Source: Vandiemenella viatica | Lineage: Eukaryota; Arthropoda; Insecta; Orthoptera; Morabidae | DNA: 64,000 bases | Direction of reading: 5' to 3' | Assembly (NCBI GenBank): GCA_031002005.1 | Contig: JARYHS010013631.1 | Location: 67,205,832-67,269,831, forward strand | Shown here: in pieces, positions 34,160-45,358 of the stretch | How the letters are laid out: every line of letters begins with the position of its first letter | Position numbering within the stretch: position 1 is the first letter of the stretch | Made by a program: the position numbers and the translations under genes | Notes under the pieces: model-generated | The model's database searches: none | Seen by the model: only the letters and a program-made list of their open reading frames with translations | Told to the model about the DNA's origin: nothing

Positions 34160-35521
34160 TTATGTTTTGTGTATGGTGTTGATATCTGTGTGAAATTGGT
34201 TAACTCTATCTTCTGGTTCATCTACTAAGCACAGGATGTCATCAACATATCTCAGCAAAAGTATGATGTTGTAACCTTTGTTGTGGATGGTGTTTTCAAA
34301 TATTTTGTTTTCTATATGGTTTATGAAAATATCTGCTAATGTTCCTGAAATTGGAGAGCCCATTGCTAAACCATCTTGTTGAGTATAACATTGATCATTG
34401 AAGTGGAAATAGTTTTGTGATGTTAGCAGATTTAGTATGTCTGTGATTTCTTTTATGTGTGTGTCAGGCAGTTTTTGTTGTTCTTTTAGGTTATTTGTGA
34501 TTATTTGCAAAGTTTCTTGAATTGGTATACTTGTGTACATGTTTTCTATATCAAATGACAGTAATGTTGCTGATTTAGGTATATGTATGTCTTTTGCTTT
34601 TGCTATGAGGTGTGTGGTGTTCTTGATGGTTCTGTCATTGTGAAATGTGTAATTTTGATTTAGAAATTTCTGCGTGTATTTGGCTAGGTGGTATGTGGGT
34701 GCTTTCCTAAAATTTACAACAGATCTCATTGGTATTCCAGCCTTGTGGATTTTTGGTTGGCTTCTTAAGGTGGGTGCTTTTGGATTGCTTTGTGACATTT
34801 GTTGTTTCTGTTTGTCTGTGAGAAGATGGGAAGTGCCTTTTATGCATTTCTTGAAGTATGTCTGGTATCGGTTGGTGGGATCAGATTTTAATTCTGCGAT
34901 ATTGTTATTCTTAATAAATTCTTCTGTCTTTTTGGTGTACTCCTGTTTATCTATCAGTACTGTTGTGTTTCCTTTATCAGCTGTGGTGACTACTATGTTA
35001 TGTGTGTTTAGTTTTGTTTTTAAGTGTTTGAGTGTTATCTTGTCTTTGTTTGTATATTGTTGTCCTTTGTTTTGTTTTGATATTTCCTTAAGTTTTTCTG
35101 CTACAAGTTCTCGTGTTAACTTTACATTAATTTCACAGTTTGTTGCTTTTCTGTCTTCATGAGTTAATATGTGTTCTGTCTCAATTATTGTATTTTTTAC
35201 AAATTTTTCGGTTGAGGTGTTATTCATGTTGTATTTCAGTCCGTTTTTTGGCAATCTGTTTTCCATTGGGTTGAATTGCGTTGTTGTTAGATTTATAACT
35301 CTTGGGTAAAATTCTGGTCTGTTATTATTGTGGATTGTTGTGTTATTTCTGTTCTTAACATTATGGCTCAGGTGTTTTAATTTCTTGATGTGTGTTTGTT
35401 TTATGACTTTAATTGATTGTGCAGTGAAACTTTCAATTTTCTCGATGGTCTCATTAAAAATAGCTGGGTTATTGAGTTTATTTGCTAATGCGAAATGTGT
35501 TCTGTAAAGCACTAAGAGCAC
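34160..35521 (-). pseudogene. Penelope-like reverse transcriptase, main fragment
   Basis: 453 codons. Residues about 200-220 have the NIVVTTADKGNTTVLI segment; about 255-290 the PKIHKAGIPMRSVVNF motif specific to Penelope RTs and telomerase-related relatives; about 335-350 motif A (SFDIENMYTSIP, catalytic D); about 395-420 motif B (QDGLAMGSPISGTLADIFI); about 445 motif C (RYVDDILCLV, catalytic DD). It copies element RNA into DNA at the target. The ATG at 35521 lies on the junction with the inverted arm, so the native N-terminus may be lost. A frameshift at about 34155 separates it from its C-terminal part. The long ORFs on the opposite strand here are shadows. Confidence 0.93.
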
Positions 35522-36245
35522 TAAAATATAATAACCACTAAACTTTCGCAGCGCACCTACTAGAATACAATCACCAGCCTACAAAAATTGAGAAAGATAT
35601 GGAAATACTAACTATAAACAACAGTAAACCACAACTACTAACTTTTCAAGAAAATTACCACATCCAAAAATCACTGGCAGAAGGAAAAAACATAATAAAT
35701 GAATACACGAACCTGACGGACCCAACACTGTACACAGTTCTTAAAAGAAAATAAGAAACACAAACACCTACCTCAAAAGATATAACCAAAAATACACCAA
35801 ACACACTAATCTGATCACAAACGTATATTTAAAAGCGCGCCATCCTCCAAGGAAACAGAAGACAAACGATAAACAAACCTACCGCCATGCCAAATACACC
35901 ACAGTAAACACACACGGTAATTATCGTAAGAAAGTACAACACACAGAATAAATGTTAAATTCAGTGCTCAGTGCAAGTGACTTGATACTCGCAAAAATGA
36001 AGATGCAAAATGATATTACCGGCATAATCTATGCCAAATACTGTAATTGATGGAAAATTGTAAGTAGAATTGTATATATTTATTAACATTAGCCCCATGT
36101 ACAAATTAGCATATAAGAAACTAATTCATGTAAAAATACCCCACAGAACGAACCGCTGAAGATGCTTCAGACATGAAGTGAAACGCGTTCGGTGAAATAA
36201 ACAAATATTCAATTGCATAGGCGTAATTATTCATATAAATATTAT
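35513..36245 (+). repeat. Inverted 5' arm of Penelope element
   Basis: Plus-strand copy of the element's 3' portion: it starts inside the endonuclease region (aagagcactaaaatataata), runs through the stop codon region, 3' UTR and ribozyme, and ends near attcatataaata. Compared with 32771-33500 in reverse complement it shows only scattered substitutions. A transcript spanning both arms could form a hairpin of about 700 bp. Confidence 0.92.
36152..36193 (+). ncRNA. Hammerhead-ribozyme-like motif, 5' inverted arm
   Basis: Stem I ACCG (36152-36155) with CGGT (36190-36193), CTGAAGA (36156-36162), stem II 36164-36168 with 36175-36179, GAAA (36180-36183), stem III palindrome ACGCGT (36183-36188), presumed cleavage after T36189. 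Identical to the copy at 32822-32863. Confidence 0.75.
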
Positions 36246-36300
36246 TTACCGCAATTGAGGAATTGGCCCACAACAACCAGATGTTTACGATAATATTATT

Positions 36301-36671
36301 CATGATTCAGTTTTGATATTTATATAAAAGGCGAAACTGCGGTATTAAAATATCTGGCATTTCGAACAGAAAGTATATTTATTCACTTAATGACTATGTT
36401 GGTTTTTAATATCAATAGATCTCTGTATTAAACATTTAGTGTTGGAGATATTAACAGTTTAGGAAAACTGAATTTTTTCGTATTACCTTGTGGGATGTAC
36501 ACGTGATCTGACATAATATAGCTTTTCCGCTCACAGTAATTAATAAGTAGGCTTATGATTTTTAACATCAATAGAATTTTATAAGAAGAATTTAGTGTTG
36601 GAAATAAAAACAGTCCAGGACATCTGAAAGGTTTTTAATATTACATTCTGCGCTATACAGGTTATGAAGTT
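36301..36671. other. AT-rich spacer
   Basis: No recognised feature. Confidence 0.45.
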
Positions 36672-37190
36672 TCTACAATAACTGTGGCGCATTAATTTGT
36701 AACTCGATGAGACGGATCGAAAGTAAAGTATAAGTTTCATATCTCTCTTAGTTATCGAAATATCTAATATCAGAAATTTACTATAGGAAGAGTTCCTTAT
36801 ACTTTTGACGACCATTATTATTTTCTGGTCCAGGCCGTATTTCGACCTACCCAACACAGCTAGGAAGAAACTAAAACACCCATCATGCATGTCCAGCGTG
36901 TAGTTCCCTGTGACTTTGTCAAAAAAAATTTCTCATCCAGGTTGCATTTCAAACTAACCATCTCAGTTTAGGGATTAAATATCTCAAGAACTAAGGAAGA
37001 TTTCGCAACATTCAAGTTGGATAAGAATCCATCATCTAATTTGGCTTATGCAAAAAGTTTCGCATCTATGCCGCATTTCAACCTAACCATCACAGCTGTG
37101 ACAATTCGTCGAGAAGTAAAAGCGAGATATATAAGGGAAAAAAAACAATTTTGATTTGTTTTATGGAGCTACATAAGAATATAAGAATCC
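36672..37190. repeat. Foldback repeat, copy 1, with internal tandem units
   Basis: Starts ctacaataactgtggcgc..., and carries three diverged units each containing a phrase like gtccaggccgcatttcgacc (about 36830, 36940, 37062). A shorter inverted end (about 37147-37190: tttgttttatggagctacataag) pairs with the left end. The same organisation and sequence occur at 51720-52330. No ORF with a domain. Confidence 0.6.
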
Positions 37191-38554
37191 TTGATGTACT
37201 TGAGAAACCTCGATTAGCGTAGAAACCCCGATATTTGCGTACTCGTAAGAACATTTTTGCCCTTGTCTGGTACCACAGTAATGTAGCTTGATACTGATGA
37301 ATCTTTTCGGACGAATGAAAATAGTGTGCCGGTAAATAAACTTCAACCATCCCTTTCTTGGTAGAGGACAGGTGGATCTAGATTTGCTTTAATTCCGAAA
37401 TGGTTCACGCGAATTTTATGAAACTTTGTACACATGTTTCTCATTGCGTGAAAAAAAAAAAAATTATTGTGCGGGTAAATCCATCCCAACTAGACCGGTC
37501 AACGCCGGGAACTCAGTATCTAATAAAACGAAGCCCATGCGTGACTGAGCAGTTAAAGCCATATACTTGGCGTTAACAGATAAAAATTATTTGCATCAAT
37601 GCATAGAACATGCGTCTATCAAATAAATAACCAGAGTACGGAACACAATACAAAATCAGATAATGGAGTGAAAATAAAAGTAATACCAAATAACTGAGAC
37701 ACATAGGTATTTATTAAAACTCCTTTATTAAATATCTTTTTTAAGAAACATTGACCAGTGAAGGATTTAGTATGCTTCTCGTAAACTATATGCGATAAAC
37801 ACTGTCGAAATATATCGACGGAAAATGAAGACGAACGTTCTTATGTTTTGTAAAACGCCAGTGATTGTTGGCTGTTACTGTATTAAGCAAGGATCAAACA
37901 CTAAGAACATTTTTAGCGGTTCCAAGTAGCGTGTCTGAGAATAAACTTTTCATTTGGTGGAACCACAAGATTCATTAGAAACTAAATCAACAACATTTAC
38001 TAATTTGTTTTCAGACTAATTTCAGCTAGAACTTTTAAATGTTATTAGTCATTTTGCAACCTATGAAGTAATAGAAATAATTACTTATTCACTATTCAAT
38101 AACGATATCATTCAGTGTAAATGTATAATGTCGTAAATTTCGATTCAAAATTAGGTCTGTGTAATCAACTAAACACTTTTTCTGATAACATTTACATAAT
38201 ATTGAAACGTCGAGAATTGTTGAAAACAAGCATCTGTAGAACACGCCAAGTTTGTAAAATAGTCATAATTAATTAATTTTTTATTAACTAAAAAAGTCTG
38301 TAAGAGTAAGTTATAAGAGATTATCAATAAATTGCCTGCGAGAAAAGCAAGCATGTTGTGCAGTTGTTCACATTCATTATTATTACCATCATCAGCCAGT
38401 TCGACCATTTAATGATGTGGCCTCTTAAAGTCGTGAATTCAGGTGTAACTTGAGCAGTCTTCTTCAGGTCGCACGATCTTGGGTTATCCTCTATCAGTTA
38501 ACTCCGACAACCCTGCGAATGTCCTTGTCCCATCGGTCTGCTGTTCTTTCTCTG
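37191..38554. other. Unassigned DNA
   Basis: The phrase gtcaacgccgggaactc near 37499 recurs in reverse complement near 52390, next to the other foldback copy, so this flank may be part of the same larger repeat. Nothing else recognised. Confidence 0.4.
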
Positions 38555-38562
38555 GTCTGTGG

Positions 38563-38907
38563 TAGAGATGGGTCGTTCGCGAGTGAATCAGTTCTTTAGA
38601 GCAATTCTTTTACAAGAGCGAGTGAGCAGTCGCTCACTAAAAGTGAACGGTAGTTCTTCTAGGTGAGTCGGTCATAAGTCGGCTATTCCGAAGATAAAGA
38701 AGAGCTTGTTCACGTGTGGGTTTTGTGGACTGTAGAGCTAAAAAAAATTACTAATTGCATCAAAGTCGATTTAAGGGAGGTATTTCATCGAAAAGTGAAA
38801 GGTCTCAAATAAAACTGAGCTAGTGAACCGTTCAAAAGAACTAGTTCTTTTCGTGGAGTGATCAAATGAACACCGCTCTTTTTAGTGAGTCACTTTGCCC
38901 ACCTCTA
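38563..38907. mobile_element. hAT-type MITE
   Basis: 345 bp with short inverted ends tagagatgggtcg and its near-complement in ctttgcccacctcta. It is flanked by a perfect 8-bp duplication, gtctgtgg (38555-38562, 38908-38915), as expected for hAT elements. No coding capacity; mobilised in trans by a related transposase. Confidence 0.82.
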
Positions 38908-39167
38908 GTCTGTGGTGGTCTCCTGGGCTCCACTCTAACAAGGGCTGTTTTTGTCCATCTTTCGTCTTTTCTCCGCGCAAAATGGCTTGCCCGGTTCACT
39001 GTCACCAGTTTGTAATTTTTTTTTCTGTCCGCACATCCATCACGCAAAAACTAAGCAATGGATTTCAACATAGCAACAGATTCCGTTACCACAGAAAATT
39101 TTTCTATACGTTAAGTTATGCAGGGGTCAAATCCGTAAATTTTGGAATTTTTGCTAACCCTCTGCAC

Positions 39168-39410
39168 CGAGCGTGGTGGGTGAACGGTTAACGTTCTGGT
39201 CTCGCATTCGGGAGGACGCGGGTTCGAATCCCCGTCCGGACATCCAGATTTGAGTTTTCCATGGTTTTCCCAAATCACTCCAGGTGAATGCCGGGATGCT
39301 TCCTTCGAAAGGCCATGGCCGAATTCCTTCCCGTTCCTTGATCCCAGTCCCATCCCGCCTCTAATGACCTTAGCCGTCGACGAGGCGTAAAGCCATATGT
39401 AAAAGTTAAT
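39168..39410 (+). mobile_element. tRNA-derived SINE family A, best-preserved copy
   Basis: Begins gagcgtggtgggtgaacggt (A-box region), then cattcgggaggacgc, a perfect B-box ggttcgaatcc at about 39220-39230, gacatccagatttgag, gaatgccgggatgcttcc, aaggccatggccgaattcc, and the tail gacgaggcgtaaagccatat. It is flanked by an 8-bp repeat, ctctgcac (39160-39167, 39411-39418). Serves as the family reference. Confidence 0.88.
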
Positions 39411-39418
39411 CTCTGCAC

Positions 39419-41200
39419 GCATTACGCAGTGATATGTCAATCGATGGCGCATCATCATTTAACGTAAAGGGGACTTTTTTTCACGAGAAGTGACCCATAG
39501 TTACCGAAGTTATTTATCATCATAATATCTATGCAATGAAGGAAAAACATAGTGACAAGTTTTATCTTTGTATAGGTACTATCATCTATACGGGACAATT
39601 TATTTAGTTCCCAACAGATGCCAACATTGGTCATTTGTGAGCTATGACGCTGTGCTCAAATCGTACAAACAACAATAAATTGGTCGACGTCGAGGAGGCA
39701 ATTAATAATAAAATTAAAAACTAATTAAAAAAATTTAAAAAATAAATAAAAGAAAATATATTGGTTGTGTCATACAGTCAGGTGTTTTATACGATAGTTA
39801 ACATATTTACTAATAAAACAATGTAATCGTATAGGTACAAACCTGCATCAGGTCAGATGTTCTTTAGGGGACAGCTTTGTGAATAAAACTGTTGTATGCA
39901 TGTGGCTCATCCACAACCATAAAATCTTCAGTTTGAATGGGTTGGTTAAAAAAAATGACTGGTACAAACGCATTTAAAACAATTTCATACAATTCATAAA
40001 TTCAGAATAAAATGAGAAGAACCAGGAAAGAAGACGAGTTCTCTCTTTTCTTTACTCAGAAGAAATGTCTTCCATATTTTATCAGTGCATTAACAGCACA
40101 AATATCCTTGTGGACGAAGTCGCAGCCACAGCTAGTTAATTGTAATTGAGAATAGAAAATAAATTAAAGCCATTCATAAATACGCGTTCACAACTGAATT
40201 AGTTTTAGAATTAAATAATAACTGTCATGAAAGTAAAATTAAATAAAAACTTTTTAAGATAGTGTAGACGTATTTGATTCAAAATAATATTTATTGGGCA
40301 AAAATGTTTCTGTTTTGTTACAAGCCGGAACTCAGAACGACAGAATCTGTATCCTTCAATCTCTGTGCTGGAGGGCTCTAATTAACCTGTGCACAACCTA
40401 TCCTTTCCAGTGGGTCTTCTATAAACAGTACCCAGTACTGATTAACCCTGCGGGGCTGACAAAACAACCCTGTTGTGCCACCGTTCAATGCAGTATTTTT
40501 CTCCGCTTGCTATTTTTAGTCTCTATTGTGGACGTTCCTGGAATGGTTCGTAACTACAAAGCAAGGTTTGCGGACATAAAAACTGTATTAACAACCTAGC
40601 TGCAAAGATAGGATCAGTTTTATGTCCGGAAGGTCTAAGCTACTAGTAAATGTGTGCGTGTATATTCAGCCACTAACGAACGAACTGCTGTACAAATCGG
40701 GTATGTGACCAGCTATGCAATTGTTCCAGACTACAATCATTCTGTTCCTCCTAACTTGAATGGAAAGGGCAGTGTTATTGTGTTTTAAGTCTGGCTACGG
40801 GATGACGTATTTCCTTCACTGATTACCACATCTTTGCGTTTCTATTCGGTGGGAATATTTACAGAATGAAGCGAAAATCCATTGTCTTTCCTTCTTCAAA
40901 TATATAGGAATGTCAGTTTAATCTCTCATTACCGTTCGCGTAATAGGCTCAACATGTTTTGTGATTGTTAAAGTGCTGAGATAAAGTGTTATTTTCTGAT
41001 TTATTTTCACTACTTTTCAAGGAACCAAAACAGAAATGGAAATGTTGCTCTTGAACTACGTAACCCCGCATTTACTACTATAATTATTGCTCCGGAATTC
41101 ACTAAAAGTGGGTGGCGGAGGGTGCATTGCCCCTATCGTAATGTGCAATCGTTCTTGGATAGGAAGGGGTATCAGCATATGGCAGTAGGTGCCGATGGAC
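39419..41200. other. AT-rich DNA, no recognisable feature
   Basis: Nothing recognised. The 101-codon ORF at 40294-40599 has no domain and no second exon could be supported. Confidence 0.45.
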
Positions 41201-41207
41201 TCTTTTG

Positions 41208-41278
41208 AGGAACCATCCAGTCAATCGACTGGAGGTATCTGGAAAACCATGGAAACTCCGGCTCAGAATGGCCGGAGC
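41208..41278 (-). mobile_element. Possible SINE family A fragment
   Basis: gaggaaccatccag...cgactggag...aaaaccatggaaa...atggccgg matches in order the minus-strand middle of family A, but with substitutions and without either end. Confidence 0.4.
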
Positions 41279-41297
41279 CGTTTATCGAGACCTACTC

Positions 41298-41813
41298 CTA
41301 TCGGATTCTATGTTTTCTCGTTCGATAAATCCTTCCTATTCCATTCTCTAATCGCTCGTGGATAAAAGAGCATAGAAATGAATCAGCTCTGGTCCTGATT
41401 ACTCTTATCTTATTGTCCTTGTCATTCATACATATGAATATTGCTGGTGGTAGTATGTGTTTGTTGTCATCCTGAAATAGGTCAGTCGTGAATTTTTCAA
41501 TTAGTTTCTGCCGAGAGCAATGCCTTTGGTGTTTCACGTCATCCCAACCTAACTCCTTCAACATCGTAATTACGCTTTCTCTCCAGCTACACATGCCTGT
41601 CATAAATCGGGTGGCCCTTCTTTGGACCATCTCCAATACCTTCATTAACCCCTTTTCATGGGAGCCCAATACAGAACAGCAGTATTCTAAGTGAAGATGC
41701 ATCAGTGCTTTGTATGCAATCGATTTAACTTCCGGTGCACACTGTTTTAAATTACGACCCAGAAAATCGGAAATGACTCGCAGATTATAATTGTTGAATA
41801 CTTTGTAAATCAA
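41298..41813 (-). pseudogene. CR1/Jockey-like LINE reverse transcriptase, C-terminal fragment
   Basis: 171 codons corresponding to the region after RT motif C. Readable segments: KSIAYKALMHLHLEYCCSVL, LEMVQRRATRFMTG, SWRESVITMLKELGW, HCSRQKLIEKFTTDLFQ and DKDNKIRVIRTRADSF, in the order found at the 3' end of arthropod CR1/Jockey-type LINEs (consensus-like ...HLEYCSSVWDPH..., VQRRAARFVTG). The final WN-P segment is degraded to ENGIGRIYRT. All catalytic motifs lie upstream and are missing, so this is a 5'-truncated insertion. Confidence 0.8.
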
Positions 41814-41819
41814 GAGAAT

Positions 41820-43683
41820 TATAACGATTTATGAATAAATAAATTTTCAAACAAGATAAAACAAGGAGTTGATAATATGTAATTTTCGGTCCAGAAATAA
41901 TCAATGTATTGTAATAAGCTATCACTTACGTACTAAATCAAAAACTTCTCTAACCGGCCTCAGCTGCGATGATATGATGTAAATAAATTCTTCTTGTTGC
42001 TTAAGTACAAGAGAGCTCATATATTTGATATTTTTTAAGCTGTATGTTTCTGGGAAATTCTGTAACAAGAAGCCACGACTGTACAATGGTTCCAAATCAA
42101 GTGAAGCTGATCATTTTTTTTTTTCTCACAACCGAAAGTTCCCACAGATTACTGTCAATAGAGTGCTATGGATGAAGAAAATAGGTGGGGTGAAGCTGAT
42201 TACGTCACCTCAGCTACGGTGACAAGACCTCTGAAATACAAAACAAAAAACTTTCGACAGTCTTGTAAGAGCATGATAACATCGTAATTACATTATTTGT
42301 TTAATGTGTTTATATGCAGCAGCTAACAATTATTGTCTGTGCTGACGTAAACTGCCAGGAACACGGGTGACCAGGCGGGTCAACTACCTCAGCCAGCTTC
42401 CAGGAAACCAGCGTAGCATTTTTCCCCTAACAAGTAGTGACCATCGTCAAATATCACCCTGTAGAAGCCTCAACAGAGACCTTTCTCTCAAAGCGGGATA
42501 TTTATGTGACTCCGACATCCACCGTTAACAATTGTGCAGTCGTGACAATTTAAAGTCGGATTTATGGAGATAGATTGTGGCGAAATGAGACGTGGCTAAA
42601 CAAATATTTGCCATATAAGCATTTTCTCACGATCAGGGTCCACTACGCCGACGAACAATGAAAAAGCTAGGGCAGTGCCGATAAAATGATTCCTTGACAT
42701 TTAAACTCGCAGGCAAGCAGGATGAGTCTAAAGGAAGTGAGGTGTGGGAGATGCATGAGTGTGAACCTCCAATGGAAAATTTAGTTAAGTTTAGTTACTT
42801 TTTTTTACAACATGTTTTATGTCTGGACGTTTCCGAAGATGGCAGAGCCGGAGATGAAACTGGATTGGCAGAATGGACTTCCGTTGGTGGGAGGCGATCG
42901 CCCGACATGTGAAGGCGAGCGGCAATGCTGGCAACGGGGACTCAACCGATGTATCCTCAGGCTATATGTCACTGAGATGAGCTGGCAGCCGGCAAGAGGC
43001 GATCAATACAGAGTCATAAGTGTTTATGTCCACACGGGCACAGGTATGATTTGAGGTAGTTTGGGTGTGAAGACATAGGTGCTGGCGTGATTATCCCTGT
43101 GCTGACTTACGGTAAGCACTCACGTTATAAAGTGTACTAAAATTCGAAGGAGCTCTCTTACCCAATTAACGACCTTGGTGATAAAACTTGCAGATAAGAG
43201 TTTCAGTCTGCCGAACTATAATGAGTTTTAGCCGGAGCATTATCTTCCAAATAACTTTTTGTTTACAATAAAATCAACGACGTGCCTTTGCCTTTCTTTA
43301 AGTCATGACTCTCAATTTGTTTGTATGTGGTACTTATTTAGTTGCTGGCCGAAATGATATGTTCACCTTGTGAGTAAATTTTGAATGCCTGAATAAATGT
43401 CCAAGTTATGGAAATTTTTGAGTAGCCATGATATCATGCATTTTAAATAATTATGAACCTTTCCTCATTTGAAATAAATTCAATAAAAATTTCCCTGAGA
43501 TTAAAATTAAATTCATATGTTTTTTAAATTAATAAGACACGCAAACATATGGTAACTTTACAGTCTCTGGCTCGTTAGGGAAACCATCTTCCTGCGTATA
43601 AGAAAGGTGTTGGAAGAATCAAGTTCATGCATGTAGACACACTTATGTATAGTGAATATCGTATTTTAATTTTTTAATTTTAA
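41820..43683. other. Unassigned DNA
   Basis: No repeat or domain recognised. Overlapping short ORFs at 42694-43054 lie in a somewhat GC-richer patch but show no recognisable protein. Confidence 0.45.
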
Positions 43684-45358
43684 TTGCAATGGAGCACAGG
43701 CTCTGGTGGCAATTTCCCTACACACCCATCTTCTCCTTATCCTGCACCAACCTGCATTTTCCCTCTACAAATTTTATCTTTAAATTCTTTCAAAGTTTTC
43801 GGTAAATTATTCATCATTTCTCTTGGTAACTCATTCCAATCCCTGACACCCATACCTAAAAAAGAGAATCTTCCCACACCCTTGTGCCTGAAATCGAGTT
43901 CCAGAAACAAATCTAGCAGCCCGTCACTGATAATTTCCAGAAACAAATCTAGCAGCCCTTGTTTGCACCCTCTCCAACTCCTGTATTTGATACGTAAAAT
44001 GAGGGTCCCATACTACACTACCATATTCGAGCAATGGTCTGACCAAAGTTTTGTAACCCAATTCCTTGACTTCTCTCGTACATCCCCTCATCACTCTCTC
44101 CAACAAGTGCAGAACTTTGAAACCTTTTCCTACCACCTGTCCTATGTGTCCTGCCCAGTTAAGCTTGTTACCAAAGGTAACGCCAAGATATTTACATTTC
44201 AAGTCTTCAGCAAGCAATTCTTTCCCCACCTTATATTCATAATTAACCTTTTGTTTTTTATTTGTGTATCTAATAAGCTGACTCTTCTTTGCATTTATCT
44301 TCATTCCGTGTTTACCAACCCAACTAGATATCCTGTCCAGATCACCCTGCAACTGTTTACAATCCTCTATCGTTTTGATTCTTTTATACAGCATTATGTC
44401 ATCTGCAAACAATCTAATTTCAGATAGTAAACAATCTACACAATTATTCATTAGAATAATGAATAGCAATGGTCCCAATACGCTACCCTGTGGCACACCC
44501 ATTTTTACTTCCACTTCTTTTGATACTACATTTCCTACCCTAACTTTCTGTTTTCTACCTTTTAAAAATTCTTCTATCCAGCAAATCAATTTCTCATCCA
44601 CTCCAATGGTTTTTACCTTATTTACTACCATTTTATTGCTTACTCTGTCAAACGCCTTAGACAGATCTAGTGGTACCCTATCAATTTGGGCTCCCTTGTC
44701 CATTTCATCTGAAATATCTTGCATATATCCCACCAACTGAGATTCGCATGAATATCCTTGCCTGAAACCATGTTGCCTGCTTGAAAACCACGTACGTTCC
44801 TCACATATATTTCTGATGTGGTTGCATATCAGTCTTTCCATTAATTTACCTACCACTGATGTCAAACTGATTGGCCTGTAATTCTCAACTCTATTTCTCA
44901 CCCCTCCCTTATGTACCGGTACTACACTATTGCACTTTTCCAGTCCTGTGGTAAGCAGGACGTGTGTAGACTCAATTTAAATAATATTTCAAGATAAGAT
45001 ACAATGTCACATCCGGCTATCTTTAAGTTATCTGAAGTAATATTATCTTCACCAGCCCCTTTATTTTTTTCAACCTTCTTATTTCCTTCATGATTTCCTT
45101 AGGATATATATCAAATTTTGTACTATCGTCATTTCTAATTGTGTTGTTAAGCTCGTTCTCCGAATTAGACCCTCTTGTTTCTGATTCATTGTCCCTAACG
45201 CTTTCACTTAACCAGTTACTTAAAATCTCTGCCTTTTCCAAATCGTCAGTAACTTATTCTCCATCCTTATCTATAAGTGTCTCTACACCCACCCTTCCCC
45301 TCAGTTTCCTGATATAGCCATAGAAATTTCTAGATGCAGCAGAGACTTCGAAACACTT
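43684..45358 (-). mobile_element. CR1/Jockey-like LINE, 5'-truncated
   Basis: A minus-strand retrotransposon fragment of about 1.7 kb. It holds the RT from upstream of the first motif to the protein end, a short 3' UTR (gcaccaacctgcat region to gcaatggagcac on the plus strand), and a 3' tail of AATTA/AAATT-like units at about 43664-43686. The endonuclease domain is missing because of 5' truncation near 45358. Its 3' end is shared with 22727-22905. Confidence 0.88.
43737..45350 (-). pseudogene. LINE reverse transcriptase, frameshifted
   Basis: From the 5' side: FEVSAASRNFYGYIRKLRG, EKAEILSNWLSESV, IYPKEIMKEIRRLKKIKG-AGEDNITSDNLK, DWKSAIV (then a shift), ENYRPISLTSVVGKLMERLI, QHGFRQGYSCESQL, motif A PLDLSKAFDRV, motif B GVPQGSVLGPLLFIILMN, motif C RLFADDIMLYK (F in place of the usual Y), KYLGVTF, and VQTRAARFVSG. 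The largest open piece is 43924-44901 (325 codons). A duplication and a stop separate it from the C-terminal LDFRHKGVGRFSFLGMGVRDWNEL...FKDKIC at 43737-43895. Stops and shifts at about 45255, 45043, 44935 and 43923 make it non-functional. Confidence 0.9.

Larger units (their letters stand above)
32761..36300 (-). mobile_element. Penelope-like retroelement with inverted arms, ribozymes and target duplication
   Basis: A 17-bp direct repeat, tttacgataatattatt, bounds the unit (32761-32777, 36284-36300). On the minus strand the order is: single-copy tail (36283-36248, catctggttgttgtgg...cctcaattgc), an inverted arm (about 36245-35513), an RT region (35521-33726), a GIY-YIG endonuclease region and 3' UTR (down to 32778). 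The 35513-36245 arm is the reverse complement of about 32771-33500, with only scattered differences, and includes part of the endonuclease region. This is the partly inverted pLTR organisation known for Penelope-like elements. Frameshifts near 34155 and 33720 show it is defective. Confidence 0.93.

Noticed and set aside
33604..35162. Plus-strand ORFs of 162-164 codons, hydrophobic and membrane-like
   Set aside because: They are antisense to the Penelope RT on the minus strand; hydrophobicity follows from the reverse complement of a lysine/asparagine-rich reading frame.
40294..40599. Candidate host exon of 101 codons
   Set aside because: No recognisable domain, no convincing splice partners and no coding-like composition.
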